Source of the DNA: UBA2330 sp035443185
Lineage (GTDB): Bacteria > Bacteroidota > Ignavibacteria > Tepidaquicellales > Tepidaquicellaceae
DNA length: 41,525 bases
Direction: 5' to 3'
Assembly: GCA_035443185.1 (NCBI GenBank)
Contig: DAORRV010000024.1
Coordinates: 1-41,525, forward strand
Below are positions 1 to 7,708 of this stretch, piece after piece (the stretch's first letter is position 1; every line of letters begins with the position of its first letter). Below the pieces are notes generated by a model. The model ran no database searches, was not told the origin of the DNA, and worked only from the letters and a program-made list of their open reading frames with translations. The position numbers were made by a program, and so were the translations under genes.

Positions 1-18
1 ACTTTATACATTAATATG

Positions 19-1383
19 TTACTTCTTTCCGGCGACTTTATCAATAAGATATTGTGCAACAGCTGCAGCTTCTTTCGGCTTAAGACCCGGGTTAGGCATA
101 GGTGGATAATCCGGATTTTTCTTTGTCGGATCTAAAATATAATTTGCGAGTTTTTTTACATCACCATTATAAGCCGGAACTGTCTGAGCATAAGGAGGTC
201 CGACTAGCTTGGTATCAAAACTATGACAAGCCGAACAGATCTTTGTATATATCTCTTCACCGTTTACACCTTCTGTATTTATTGTTTTAGATTTCTTTTC
301 TTTGTGAAGCTCTTCAGCTTTTAGATTAATTGCTTCGAGATGTTTGAAGTTTGCTGTTCCAAATGCAGACTGATTTTTCATAATTATGAATCCGCAAGAA
401 AGTATCATCAGATAAAATGCCGCACCTATATACTTCATGTCGGAATTTTTTATTACCGCATAGAGAAAATTACATAAAAGTAGAAGTGAAACGAAAGCAA
501 GTCCTGTATAAATAAATACCGATCCTGACAATGCTGAATTTGGTGTCAGATAAAAACTAAAGAATAATACCACCGGTGTAAGAGCAGCACCGATAAATGC
601 CATGTTCCCTGCTATCTTCTTTACAAAATTCGAATATTCCTTATCCATATCATGCATACCTCCCTGCCAGCTAAAGAAAAAGAACAGTATCGCACTTCCT
701 GTGATTGCCGCCGAAAGTACTATGATGAAAATAAAATTTACAAAGGTTGCACCTGATAAAAATATCTGTGCAATGTTTTGAAAATCCTGATATCTTTCTG
801 AGAATTGAGATATAGTTATACCGCCTGCAAAAAATAAAGCTGTTACAAGTAATAATACAAACCCATACAAACCCGAATTAGAATTAGTATTCATTATATC
901 AAATTCATAATTCGTAACATCTTCAGGAAGCTGTTTATCAAGCTCATGTTTGTCAATGCCAACAATGCCTTTAAATGTCTCGATCAGCGACTCGATCTGA
1001 AATGTATTCTGATAGCTGTAAATGAAATTCACTGCTATCGCCAGAAAAAGCGTGGCGACAAAAAGTAGACTGACTGCAATTACTTTTACTTCAAATAATA
1101 ACTGTGCATAACAAAATGTTATTGCAAGCAATGGAATTATTCCAAGCCCTACTCCGACAAATCTGTTTATCGCAAGTTTGTCGATCACGTCTTTTGCAAA
1201 TCTGATGAACAGTTTATTCTTCATCTTCCTTCCGTAAGCATTGAATATAACGGAGAAGGCAGTTCCGCCCATCAGCATTCCAAAGAATGGAATAAAAATA
1301 AGCAGCGACATGACAAGTATGATCTTCAGCAGTGATAAATGCTGTGTCGTAGCCGGTATAACCAATTTATCTAAAAAATCCAT
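19..1383 (-). CDS. Polytopic membrane protein with C-terminal cytochrome c domain (possibly CydA-like)
   Basis: This 454-residue protein has roughly eight or nine hydrophobic segments followed by a class I cytochrome c domain. The haem site CSACH is at residues 383-387, and the likely axial Met is about residue 429 in a PPMPNPG context. The first ~100 residues recall subunit I of cytochrome bd (CydA). A His (H15) lies at the start of the first helix, and later comes a segment LAINRFVGVGLGI that resembles the CydA 'GINFALGV' helix. The fifth-helix His that binds low-spin haem b in CydA is not apparent. It is the last gene of the oxidase cluster, 23 bp after ctaB, so a respiratory role is likely. 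The cytochrome domain is certain from sequence; the CydA relationship is an inference by eye. It could instead be an unrelated membrane-anchored cytochrome c. Confidence 0.75.
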   Translation of the reverse strand: MDFLDKLVIPATTQHLSLLKIILVMSLLIFIPFFGMLMGGTAFSVIFNAYGRKMKNKLFIRFAKDVIDKLAINRFVGVGLGIIPLLAITFCYAQLLFEVKVIAVSLLFVATLFLAIAVNFIYSYQNTFQIESLIETFKGIVGIDKHELDKQLPEDVTNYEFDIMNTNSNSGLYGFVLLLVTALFFAGGITISQFSERYQDFQNIAQIFLSGATFVNFIFIIVLSAAITGSAILFFFFSWQGGMHDMDKEYSNFVKKIAGNMAFIGAALTPVVLFFSFYLTPNSALSGSVFIYTGLAFVSLLLLCNFLYAVIKNSDMKYIGAAFYLMILSCGFIIMKNQSAFGTANFKHLEAINLKAEELHKEKKSKTINTEGVNGEEIYTKICSACHSFDTKLVGPPYAQTVPAYNGDVKKLANYILDPTKKNPDYPPMPNPGLKPKEAAAVAQYLIDKVAGKK

Positions 1384-1406
1384 TATTAATATTTATATTA
1401 AATTTC

Positions 1407-2258
1407 TTATTCTAAAAATAATTTTACAAGTTTGTCAACGGACAAAATTGTTATGATCAGTAAAGTGAAAATATTTATGCTTATGAACATTCCCTTAAAA
1501 CTCTTCTTGTCCTCTGTCATATCAAGGAATTTAACAGATCTTACAAACATCCAGAGACATAAGATCATTAGCATAGCATTTGAAATATAGTAATTCAGTA
1601 TTCCAAAAAAATTGATGGACAAAGCAACAGCAATTGTCAGCAGTATCCAGGTGAAAGTAATCTTTATAAGTTGTCTCTGTGACAGCATATTAGTCAGAGT
1701 CGGGAATCCGCCTTTGTCATAATCTTTTCCATACACAAGCAGCAGCAGCCAGAAGTGTGGGATCTGCCAAATAAAAAAGTAAGCACCGATCAGAAGAATC
1801 TTATCATCAGTCAGTGAACCACCCGCTGCAGCCCATCCTGCCATAGGCGGTAAAGCGCCTACAAGCGAGCCGGGGATTATTGCCAGTGCCATGACTTTTT
1901 TCAATGGAGTGTATATCACATTATACCAAAGAAAAGTAAAAAGTCCGATATAAAGAGTTAATAAACTTGATTTAAAAAAGAGTACTGCTGAGCCCGCCAG
2001 TAGAAATACAATTGCAACTGTGATGACAAATGAAGCTGAGACATTTCCAGATGGAATTGGCCTGCCTTTTGTTCTGTCCATTAGAACATCGGTACCTCTT
2101 TCCTGATAGTGGTTCATTGCAGCTGCTCCACATGCCAATAAAAATATTCCTATCACTGGATAAAGTGAGAATGCACTCAGATCGGTCAGAGCAAGTATAT
2201 ATCCGAGCGAAGTGGTCAAAGCTACAAGTATCGTAATCCTGATCTTCGTCAATTCCAA
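1407..2258 (-). CDS. ctaB: Protohaem IX farnesyltransferase (haem O synthase)
   Basis: UbiA-family prenyltransferase that adds a farnesyl group to haem B, giving haem O for the oxidase encoded next door. The prenyl-diphosphate/Mg site is seen as NHYQERGTDVLMDRTKGRP (N-x6-8-D-x3-D pattern) near residue 48, and about nine transmembrane helices follow, as expected for the family. It lies 77 bp after coxB. The start given here is a TTG. The same frame stays open upstream to just inside the coxB stop codon, and the extra residues (..SGLAFRTKAILELTKIRI) look like a natural continuation. No ATG, GTG or TTG occurs there; an ATT at 2330-2328 would add 24 residues. The family call is firm; the start is not. 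No haem A synthase (CtaA) is visible in the window. Confidence 0.93.
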   Translation of the reverse strand: MELTKIRITILVALTTSLGYILALTDLSAFSLYPVIGIFLLACGAAAMNHYQERGTDVLMDRTKGRPIPSGNVSASFVITVAIVFLLAGSAVLFFKSSLLTLYIGLFTFLWYNVIYTPLKKVMALAIIPGSLVGALPPMAGWAAAGGSLTDDKILLIGAYFFIWQIPHFWLLLLVYGKDYDKGGFPTLTNMLSQRQLIKITFTWILLTIAVALSINFFGILNYYISNAMLMILCLWMFVRSVKFLDMTEDKKSFKGMFISINIFTLLIITILSVDKLVKLFLE

Positions 2259-2335
2259 TATGGCTTTTGTACGGAATGCAAGTCCCGAACTTACCCGTAT
2301 CTCTTTTTTATATGTATCTGCTGTTTGAATTTTTC

Positions 2336-3154
2336 TTAATATTTATTTTTTGTTGTATCTTTTTCTTCAGTTTTTTTCAGATCAGAAGCAGGTGTTTCTT
2401 TTTTGGATGTATCTGATTTTACTTTGGTCTTTGCTGTATCTGTGCCGTTTACTTTTTTGGTTGAATCATTTAAAGTACCGGTTGAATCTGAATTGCCTGT
2501 TGTACCCGATGAACTTAAAGAATCTTTTATTGCCGCTGTAGAATCCATTTTGGTTTCTACCGGAAGAATATTTTTCCATATCTCAAACTGATCTTCGGAA
2601 ATCACATTAACTGGAGCATACATATAAGAATGATTTAACCCGCAGTATTCCGCGCAGGCAGCATAGTAAGTTCCAAGGTCATCAGTTCTGATCCAGATAT
2701 AATTTGGTGATCCGGGCACGACATCTTCTTTTACTCTGAAGTGTGGGAGATAAAAACTGTGAAGCACATCATTTGAAGAAAGCTCAAACTTAATATTCTT
2801 ATTATGCGGAAGATTAACCGTATCGGATTTCTTTCCATTATCATACTCAAAAGTCCATTTCCACATCTGCCCGGTAACCTTTACCACCATTGCATCTTTA
2901 GGTACATCACGCATATTTATAAATCCGTTCCAGCTTATAAAAAACAAATACAGAACTATTATAATAGGAACAACAGTCCATATGATTTCGATGGTAGTAT
3001 TTCCCTCTATATTAGAAGGTACAGGATTTCTTTTTCTGCTGTATTTAAAAATAAAATACAACATTGCCACTGTTATAATCAGCAGCAGTATTATTGATAT
3101 ACCAGTGATTATCCAAAAGGTGGTATCAACTTCATTTATTATACTAGGTCTCAT
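2336..3154 (-). CDS. coxB: Cytochrome c oxidase subunit II (CuA subunit)
   Basis: Subunit II accepts electrons from cytochrome c at the binuclear CuA centre and passes them to subunit I. Two N-terminal helices (about residues 12-36 and 55-75) are followed by a periplasmic cupredoxin domain. The CuA ligands are all visible: H132, C167, E169, C171, H175 and M178 (CAEYCGLNHSYM). Aromatic residues around GQMWKWTFEY match the electron-entry patch. There is no fused cytochrome c domain, so this is not a caa3-type subunit II, and the c-haem must come from a separate protein. Unusually, residues ~200-272 form a Ser/Thr/Lys/Asp-rich low-complexity tail with several D-S/T-x motifs. It lies downstream of the subunit IV gene and upstream of ctaB, on the same strand. 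Confidence 0.96.
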   Translation of the reverse strand: MRPSIINEVDTTFWIITGISIILLLIITVAMLYFIFKYSRKRNPVPSNIEGNTTIEIIWTVVPIIIVLYLFFISWNGFINMRDVPKDAMVVKVTGQMWKWTFEYDNGKKSDTVNLPHNKNIKFELSSNDVLHSFYLPHFRVKEDVVPGSPNYIWIRTDDLGTYYAACAEYCGLNHSYMYAPVNVISEDQFEIWKNILPVETKMDSTAAIKDSLSSSGTTGNSDSTGTLNDSTKKVNGTDTAKTKVKSDTSKKETPASDLKKTEEKDTTKNKY

Positions 3155-3237
3155 AATTTAAAATCTGTTTATATCTGAATAAATATTCATTTAAAATCTG
3201 ATTGCTTTTTTTATTAAAATCTAAATTAATAACAAAT

Positions 3238-3582
3238 TTAATATCGGAACGTCAGGTCAAAAAATGTTAAAATTAAAACTATTATAAATATCAGCATGCA
3301 GACTCCGACAAATATTTTAAAAACCTTATTGTCAAACTTCAGATGCATGAAGAAATTTATCACAAACATAGTTTTGACTGTTGCAATGATCAGAGCAACT
3401 GTCAGCGCAAGACTGCCGAGATCAATACCCGCTACTGCCACTGTAATGGATGTCAGCGAAAGCAGTCCGATCCATACGAGCACATTTATACCGTAACTCG
3501 GATGATGCGCTACGGCGATGTGACCGTCATCGTTTTCAGAATGTTCTGAGTGTGAAGAATGATCAGAATTGTGATTACTCAT
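3238..3582 (-). CDS. Cytochrome c oxidase subunit IV-like small membrane protein
   Basis: A 114-residue protein with three hydrophobic helices (about residues 33-50, 55-76 and 88-111). The TVKTMFVINFFMHLKFD segment between helices 2 and 3 is typical of the prokaryotic subunit IV family, which stabilises the oxidase and has no cofactor. The first ~30 residues are rich in His, Ser and acidic residues (HSSHSEHSENDDGHIAVAHH). It sits 24 bp after coxC and before coxB, the usual place in A-type oxidase operons. Family assignment rests on length, helix pattern and context; the His-rich leader is not explained by the family. Confidence 0.85.
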   Translation of the reverse strand: MSNHNSDHSSHSEHSENDDGHIAVAHHPSYGINVLVWIGLLSLTSITVAVAGIDLGSLALTVALIIATVKTMFVINFFMHLKFDNKVFKIFVGVCMLIFIIVLILTFFDLTFRY

Positions 3583-3606
3583 TATAATTATTATTTAAAA
3601 TTTTCT

Positions 3607-4245
3607 TTAATGAATTAAATAAAATAACGGGAACAGGAATATCCAGATAATATCTACAAGGTGCCAGTATAATCCTGAATTTTCAAGCTTCTGAAAATTC
3701 GTTGCAGTTATTACATCTTTTTTTATCTGCCACATTACAAATCCTATAAATGCAAGTCCTACTACAATATGAAGTCCGTGCAGACCTGTCATTACATAAT
3801 ATAATCCGAAATACATTACTTCACCTTCAGACATATCCTGAAGTGCGGGTCCTTTTGGATAAATACCGTGATGGAATTTTGCACCCCACTCAAAATATTT
3901 ATTCACAAGAAAGATCAATCCGCAAAAAACCGTTACCCACAGAAAAAATAAGCTGAGTTTTTTATTACTCTTCTGTAATGCTACAATAGCAAGTACTACC
4001 GTAAGGCTGCTTGTTAGAAGTATAACTGTATTTATCGCACCCATGAATACATCCAGTTCACCGGCTGCAACTACAAAAGCATCAGCATATATGAACCTGT
4101 AACTTGCATAGAGAATGAACAATCCACCAAAGAGAAGTACTTCTGTGAATAGGAAAAGCCACATTCCCATTTTAGACCCGAAGTCATCTCTGTGTATATG
4201 AACTTCGTGGATCTCCTGATCTGCTGTGTCAGAGTTATAGCTCAA
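3607..4245 (-). CDS. coxC: Cytochrome c oxidase subunit III
   Basis: Subunit III flanks subunit I and helps maintain proton uptake; it carries no metal. This is the short five-helix bacterial form (212 residues). The motif MWLFLFTEVLLFGGLF near residue 27 and the C-terminal GLYWHLVDIIWIFLFPLFYL signature are characteristic, as is the GLHGLHIVVGL helix. The start ATG overlaps the coxA stop region by 4 bp (4242-4245), indicating translational coupling with coxA. Confidence 0.95.
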   Translation of the reverse strand: MSYNSDTADQEIHEVHIHRDDFGSKMGMWLFLFTEVLLFGGLFILYASYRFIYADAFVVAAGELDVFMGAINTVILLTSSLTVVLAIVALQKSNKKLSLFFLWVTVFCGLIFLVNKYFEWGAKFHHGIYPKGPALQDMSEGEVMYFGLYYVMTGLHGLHIVVGLAFIGFVMWQIKKDVITATNFQKLENSGLYWHLVDIIWIFLFPLFYLIH

Positions 4246-5903
4246 TTTGATACCTCCTGTCTATCCTGTTTGTGAATGTGAGTATGGTCATAAGGACCTG
4301 CTGTGACTGTAGGAATTTCATCAAAATTTTCAAGCGGTGGAGGAGATGGTACCGTCCATTCGAGAGTTGTACCTCCCCATGGATTATCTTCGGTACACTT
4401 CTTTCCTTTTCTGATTCCGTTTATAAGATTAAATGCCATAACCAAAATTCCTGATACAAGTATCCATGACCCGACTGTTGAAATAATATGATAGATCTGA
4501 TATTCAGGCAGATAATCATAATACCTTCTCGGCATTCCCATATATCCCATAATAAACATAGGGAAATAAAGAGTATTAAATCCGATTGCTATCCAGTAAG
4601 CTGTTACCTTTGCCACTTTTTCATTATACATTTTCCCGAACATCTTTGGGAACCAGTAATGAATTGAAGCAAAAAATATGAGTCCCATTCCTCCAAACAT
4701 TACGTAATGAAAATGAGCTACTACATAATAAGTATCCGTCAGATGCAGATCTGTATTCAAGGCACCGAGAGTAAGTCCTGTAAGACCGCCGATAGAAAAT
4801 ATAAAGATAAACAACATTGTAAAAAGCATTGGTGCAGTCATTTCTATTGAACCTTTATAAAGTGTCGCCACCCAGTTAAAAACTTTTATCCCCGATGGCA
4901 ATGCAACAAAAAATGTCAGCAAAGAAAATATTACTCTTGATGTATCGCTGATTCCACTTGAGAACATATGATGTCCCCATACAAGATATCCGACTAATGC
5001 AATTGCAAGACTGGAAATTGCGATCGGCACATATCCAAAGATCGGTTTTTTTGCAAATGTCGGAATGATCTCTGACACGACTCCCATCGCAGGCAGTATC
5101 ATAATGTAAACCGCCGGATGAGAATATATCCAAAATAAGTGCTGATATAAAAGCGGGTCACCGCCAAGCGCAGGATCAAATACTCCAATTCCGAAAGCTC
5201 TTTCGAGTATCACAAGTAAAAGTGTGATTCCGATTATAGGAGTTGCAAGCACCTGTATCCATGAGGTTGCATAGACAGACCATACAAACAGCGGCATTCT
5301 GAACCACGTCATTCCCGGACATCTCAGCCTGTGAATGGTCGTGAGAAAATTCAGACCGGTAAGTATAGAAGAAAATCCGAGTATAAAAGCAGCAAAGACC
5401 GATATGGAAACGTTTGTAGTAGTCCTGATACTGTAAGGCGCATAAAATGTCCAGCCGGTATCAGCTATTCCCGATCCTATAAAGAGTGAAAATATTGCCA
5501 GTCCTCCGCCTATCATATAAAGATACCATGACATCAGATTCAGTTTTGGAAATTGTACGTCCTTTGCGCCAAGCTGAATCGGCAACATGAAGTTACCGAA
5601 TACCGCAGGCACTCCGGGTATTATAAAAAGAAATATCATGATCACGCCGTGCAGAGTAAAAAATGAGTTGTAAGTCTGAGCACTCATTATCGTCTCGCCG
5701 GGTGTAAGCATTTCAAGTCTCATCAGTACGCCGATCGTCATTGCTGCCAGAAAGAAAACCGACATTGCAGACAGATACATCAGCCCTATCCTCTTATGAT
5801 CGGTCGTAAGCAGCCAGGCCATTATCCCTTTATGCTTTGTCCTGACATGATAAAAATCAACTTCAGCTGCCTTTTTGGGAACAGCTATAGTTCCGTTGGC
5901 CAT
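4242..5903 (-). CDS. coxA: Cytochrome c oxidase subunit I, A2-type haem-copper oxidase
   Basis: Catalytic subunit that reduces oxygen at the haem a3/CuB site and pumps protons. All metal ligands are present: H85 and H399 for the low-spin haem, H397 for haem a3, and H262, H311 and H312 for CuB. The segment IYSHPAVYIMILP (about 259-271) has Tyr-Ser before the His-Pro and Ala where A1 oxidases carry the D-channel Glu. This is the A2-family signature known from Rhodothermus and Thermus caa3 enzymes. Y266 would be the cross-linked Tyr. The K-channel Lys is seen as SGIKVFNW (K340), and D115 in GAKDVQFPK matches the D-channel entrance. About twelve helices in 553 residues fit the family. It lies 7 bp after sco. 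Confidence 0.98.
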   Translation of the reverse strand: MANGTIAVPKKAAEVDFYHVRTKHKGIMAWLLTTDHKRIGLMYLSAMSVFFLAAMTIGVLMRLEMLTPGETIMSAQTYNSFFTLHGVIMIFLFIIPGVPAVFGNFMLPIQLGAKDVQFPKLNLMSWYLYMIGGGLAIFSLFIGSGIADTGWTFYAPYSIRTTTNVSISVFAAFILGFSSILTGLNFLTTIHRLRCPGMTWFRMPLFVWSVYATSWIQVLATPIIGITLLLVILERAFGIGVFDPALGGDPLLYQHLFWIYSHPAVYIMILPAMGVVSEIIPTFAKKPIFGYVPIAISSLAIALVGYLVWGHHMFSSGISDTSRVIFSLLTFFVALPSGIKVFNWVATLYKGSIEMTAPMLFTMLFIFIFSIGGLTGLTLGALNTDLHLTDTYYVVAHFHYVMFGGMGLIFFASIHYWFPKMFGKMYNEKVAKVTAYWIAIGFNTLYFPMFIMGYMGMPRRYYDYLPEYQIYHIISTVGSWILVSGILVMAFNLINGIRKGKKCTEDNPWGGTTLEWTVPSPPPLENFDEIPTVTAGPYDHTHIHKQDRQEVSN

Positions 5904-5910
5904 AAATTAT

Positions 5911-6714
5911 TTAAGTATTTTGTAAATTTGTTTTTTTCTTTTTCAATGTTAAATATCCTACAAATATTCCGAGCAGTAATAATATCCCGCCGCCTGCAAT
6001 TCTTGTTACATTCAAAACATATTTCCTTCCGGCCGGATCATAACTGAAACACATCTTTACTATCTTAGCAATAGTCGGAACAGATTTACCTTCTGCAGCT
6101 TCCGTCACTGCCATTTTCAGATCAAAAGGCAGATAGTCAGTACCGTATAAATATCTGATCACTTTACCTTCAGGTGAGATCATGATTAGTGAAGCTCCGT
6201 GCATGAAATCAGCACCCTGTCTCGCAAATTTAAATCCGACAGCGTCTGTGATCTTATGAATATTCAGACTGTCGCCGCTTAGAAATCTCCATGACCCGGG
6301 AGATATTTTTTTATCCAAAGTACTCAGATATGTTTCTTTCTTTCCCGCTGCCAATGTAAAATCTTCCGTCTGATCAAAACTGATCGTGACAATATCGTAA
6401 TCAATACCCGGCTCAATGTCTGCCTGATCGATCACTTTCGTAAGCCCGTTCAGAAGCGGTGTGCAGATCCCCGGACATCTGAAATAAACAAACGAAAATA
6501 CAGTCGGCTTATTGATCAGACTTTTTAGATTTACCGGATTTCCATTCTCATCATTTAATATAACATCATCAGGTATGAAATCACCTAATTTTTCCCTGAT
6601 TCCTATATCAGGTAATTTTCTTTCTTCACCTTCACTCTCCTGAGAAAACAAATTTCCGTTTATCACAGGGAATAAAATGCATATAAATAAAAAACTAATT
6701 ATTAATTTTTTCAT
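5911..6714 (-). CDS. SCO1/SenC-family copper chaperone for CuA
   Basis: Thioredoxin-fold protein that delivers copper to, or reduces, the CuA site of subunit II. An N-terminal signal peptide or anchor (residues 1-24) is followed by the thioredoxin-like domain with the copper motif CPGIC (C80 and C84) and the distal His ligand H172 (DFMHGASLIMI). A C-terminal hydrophobic segment (about residues 237-255) followed by lysines should anchor it in the membrane facing the periplasm; this second anchor is less usual for the family. It lies between the cytochrome c gene and coxA with gaps of 15 and 7 bp, so it is cotranscribed with its client. Confidence 0.93.
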   Translation of the reverse strand: MKKLIISFLFICILFPVINGNLFSQESEGEERKLPDIGIREKLGDFIPDDVILNDENGNPVNLKSLINKPTVFSFVYFRCPGICTPLLNGLTKVIDQADIEPGIDYDIVTISFDQTEDFTLAAGKKETYLSTLDKKISPGSWRFLSGDSLNIHKITDAVGFKFARQGADFMHGASLIMISPEGKVIRYLYGTDYLPFDLKMAVTEAAEGKSVPTIAKIVKMCFSYDPAGRKYVLNVTRIAGGGILLLLGIFVGYLTLKKKKTNLQNT

Positions 6715-6729
6715 AACACATTATTTTGG

Positions 6730-7683
6730 TCAGACCTTATTCACGGAGAACAGGGTTCTGAGATATTTCCAGACCGTTTCGGAATCTGCTGCGGAGAGCT
6801 GATACACATCCCCTTTGAATCCTTTATCCAAAGGATCGGTCTTTAAAAAATTCATAAACTCTTCATTACTTGTCGCCCATTTCATATCGTTTGCCAGTGA
6901 CAGCATTGCTGTTTTTTTATCGGAAATTATTTTATCAAGTATTACAACTGCTGAATCACTCTTGTCCAGTTCCATTTTTATAAGGATCTTTTCAAGATCA
7001 TTTTTTAATGTATCTTGCTCAAGTACCATCAGATCCATTGCAAGCTCGACCGGTATCTGATTTGCAGCTTTTACGCCTGTTGCAAGACTGTATTTCTCAT
7101 CAAGCTTCGTCAGCTCTTCAGGTGTGTCTTGCGGATAAAGCGGATTGAATGTCCTTATATACTGAATGACTGCAAACCTGTCTTTTGGCGGAATAGTGCT
7201 AAAGCTTGCCATTCCTGTGTTTGGAATTCCTTCCTGAAGTGTGACATACATCTGCGAAACTGTCTGTCCATTTTTCCATGTCTGTTTTGCAGGATCTTTA
7301 AAATTTCTTGGCGGCGGATTTAATGAAGTTCCCGCAGGACCGTTGCCCTCACCTGTCTCACCATGACAGCTCTGACAACTTGCCGCGTAAATATCTTTTC
7401 CCTGAGAAACAAGATCCGGTGACGGAGTGCTGAAAAAGATCACGTCCACAGGCGGAGTCATAGTTCCTTTATTAACAGGCAGCGGAGTTCTCATGTTTGA
7501 GTCTGCTGATAAAAGTCCGGGGGCTGTAAAGAGCTTGTTATAATCAAGTGTGCTGACGTATTTCGCGCCGAGCATTACGAGGAAAACAAGCAGCAGCATA
7601 TAAAGCACGCCGTAGAACTTTTCCATGTCACGGAAAATATCGTATATGTTGAATTTACCTTTGCTGTTATTATTGTGTGACAC
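6730..7683 (-). CDS. Membrane-anchored monohaem cytochrome c (ActE-like, between actF and sco)
   Basis: The protein has one N-terminal transmembrane segment (about residues 23-40) and a periplasmic class I cytochrome c domain with haem motif CQSCH at 103-107 (GETGEGNGPAG follows). A Met in NTGMASF is a likely sixth ligand. The residues just before the domain (MRTPLPVNKGTMTPPVD) resemble the 'MRPPVEGTVARG' lead-in of ActE. After the haem domain there is an extra ~110-residue, mostly helical, charged region without a recognised domain. Since an ActE domain is already fused to ActD here, this second cytochrome may be the carrier or docking protein between ACIII and the oxidase, which itself has no fused haem c. 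That role is inferred from gene order. Confidence 0.85.
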   Translation of the reverse strand: MSHNNNSKGKFNIYDIFRDMEKFYGVLYMLLLVFLVMLGAKYVSTLDYNKLFTAPGLLSADSNMRTPLPVNKGTMTPPVDVIFFSTPSPDLVSQGKDIYAASCQSCHGETGEGNGPAGTSLNPPPRNFKDPAKQTWKNGQTVSQMYVTLQEGIPNTGMASFSTIPPKDRFAVIQYIRTFNPLYPQDTPEELTKLDEKYSLATGVKAANQIPVELAMDLMVLEQDTLKNDLEKILIKMELDKSDSAVVILDKIISDKKTAMLSLANDMKWATSNEEFMNFLKTDPLDKGFKGDVYQLSAADSETVWKYLRTLFSVNKV

Positions 7684-7708
7684 TTTATAAAATTAAGATT
7701 CTTAAAAA

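Noticed and set aside
2336..3154. caa3-type subunit II with fused cytochrome c
   Set aside because: The tail after the CuA domain has no CxxCH; it is low-complexity.
4876..5133. 85-residue frame within coxA
   Set aside because: Out of frame within catalytic CoxA sequence; composition is that of a shadow frame.
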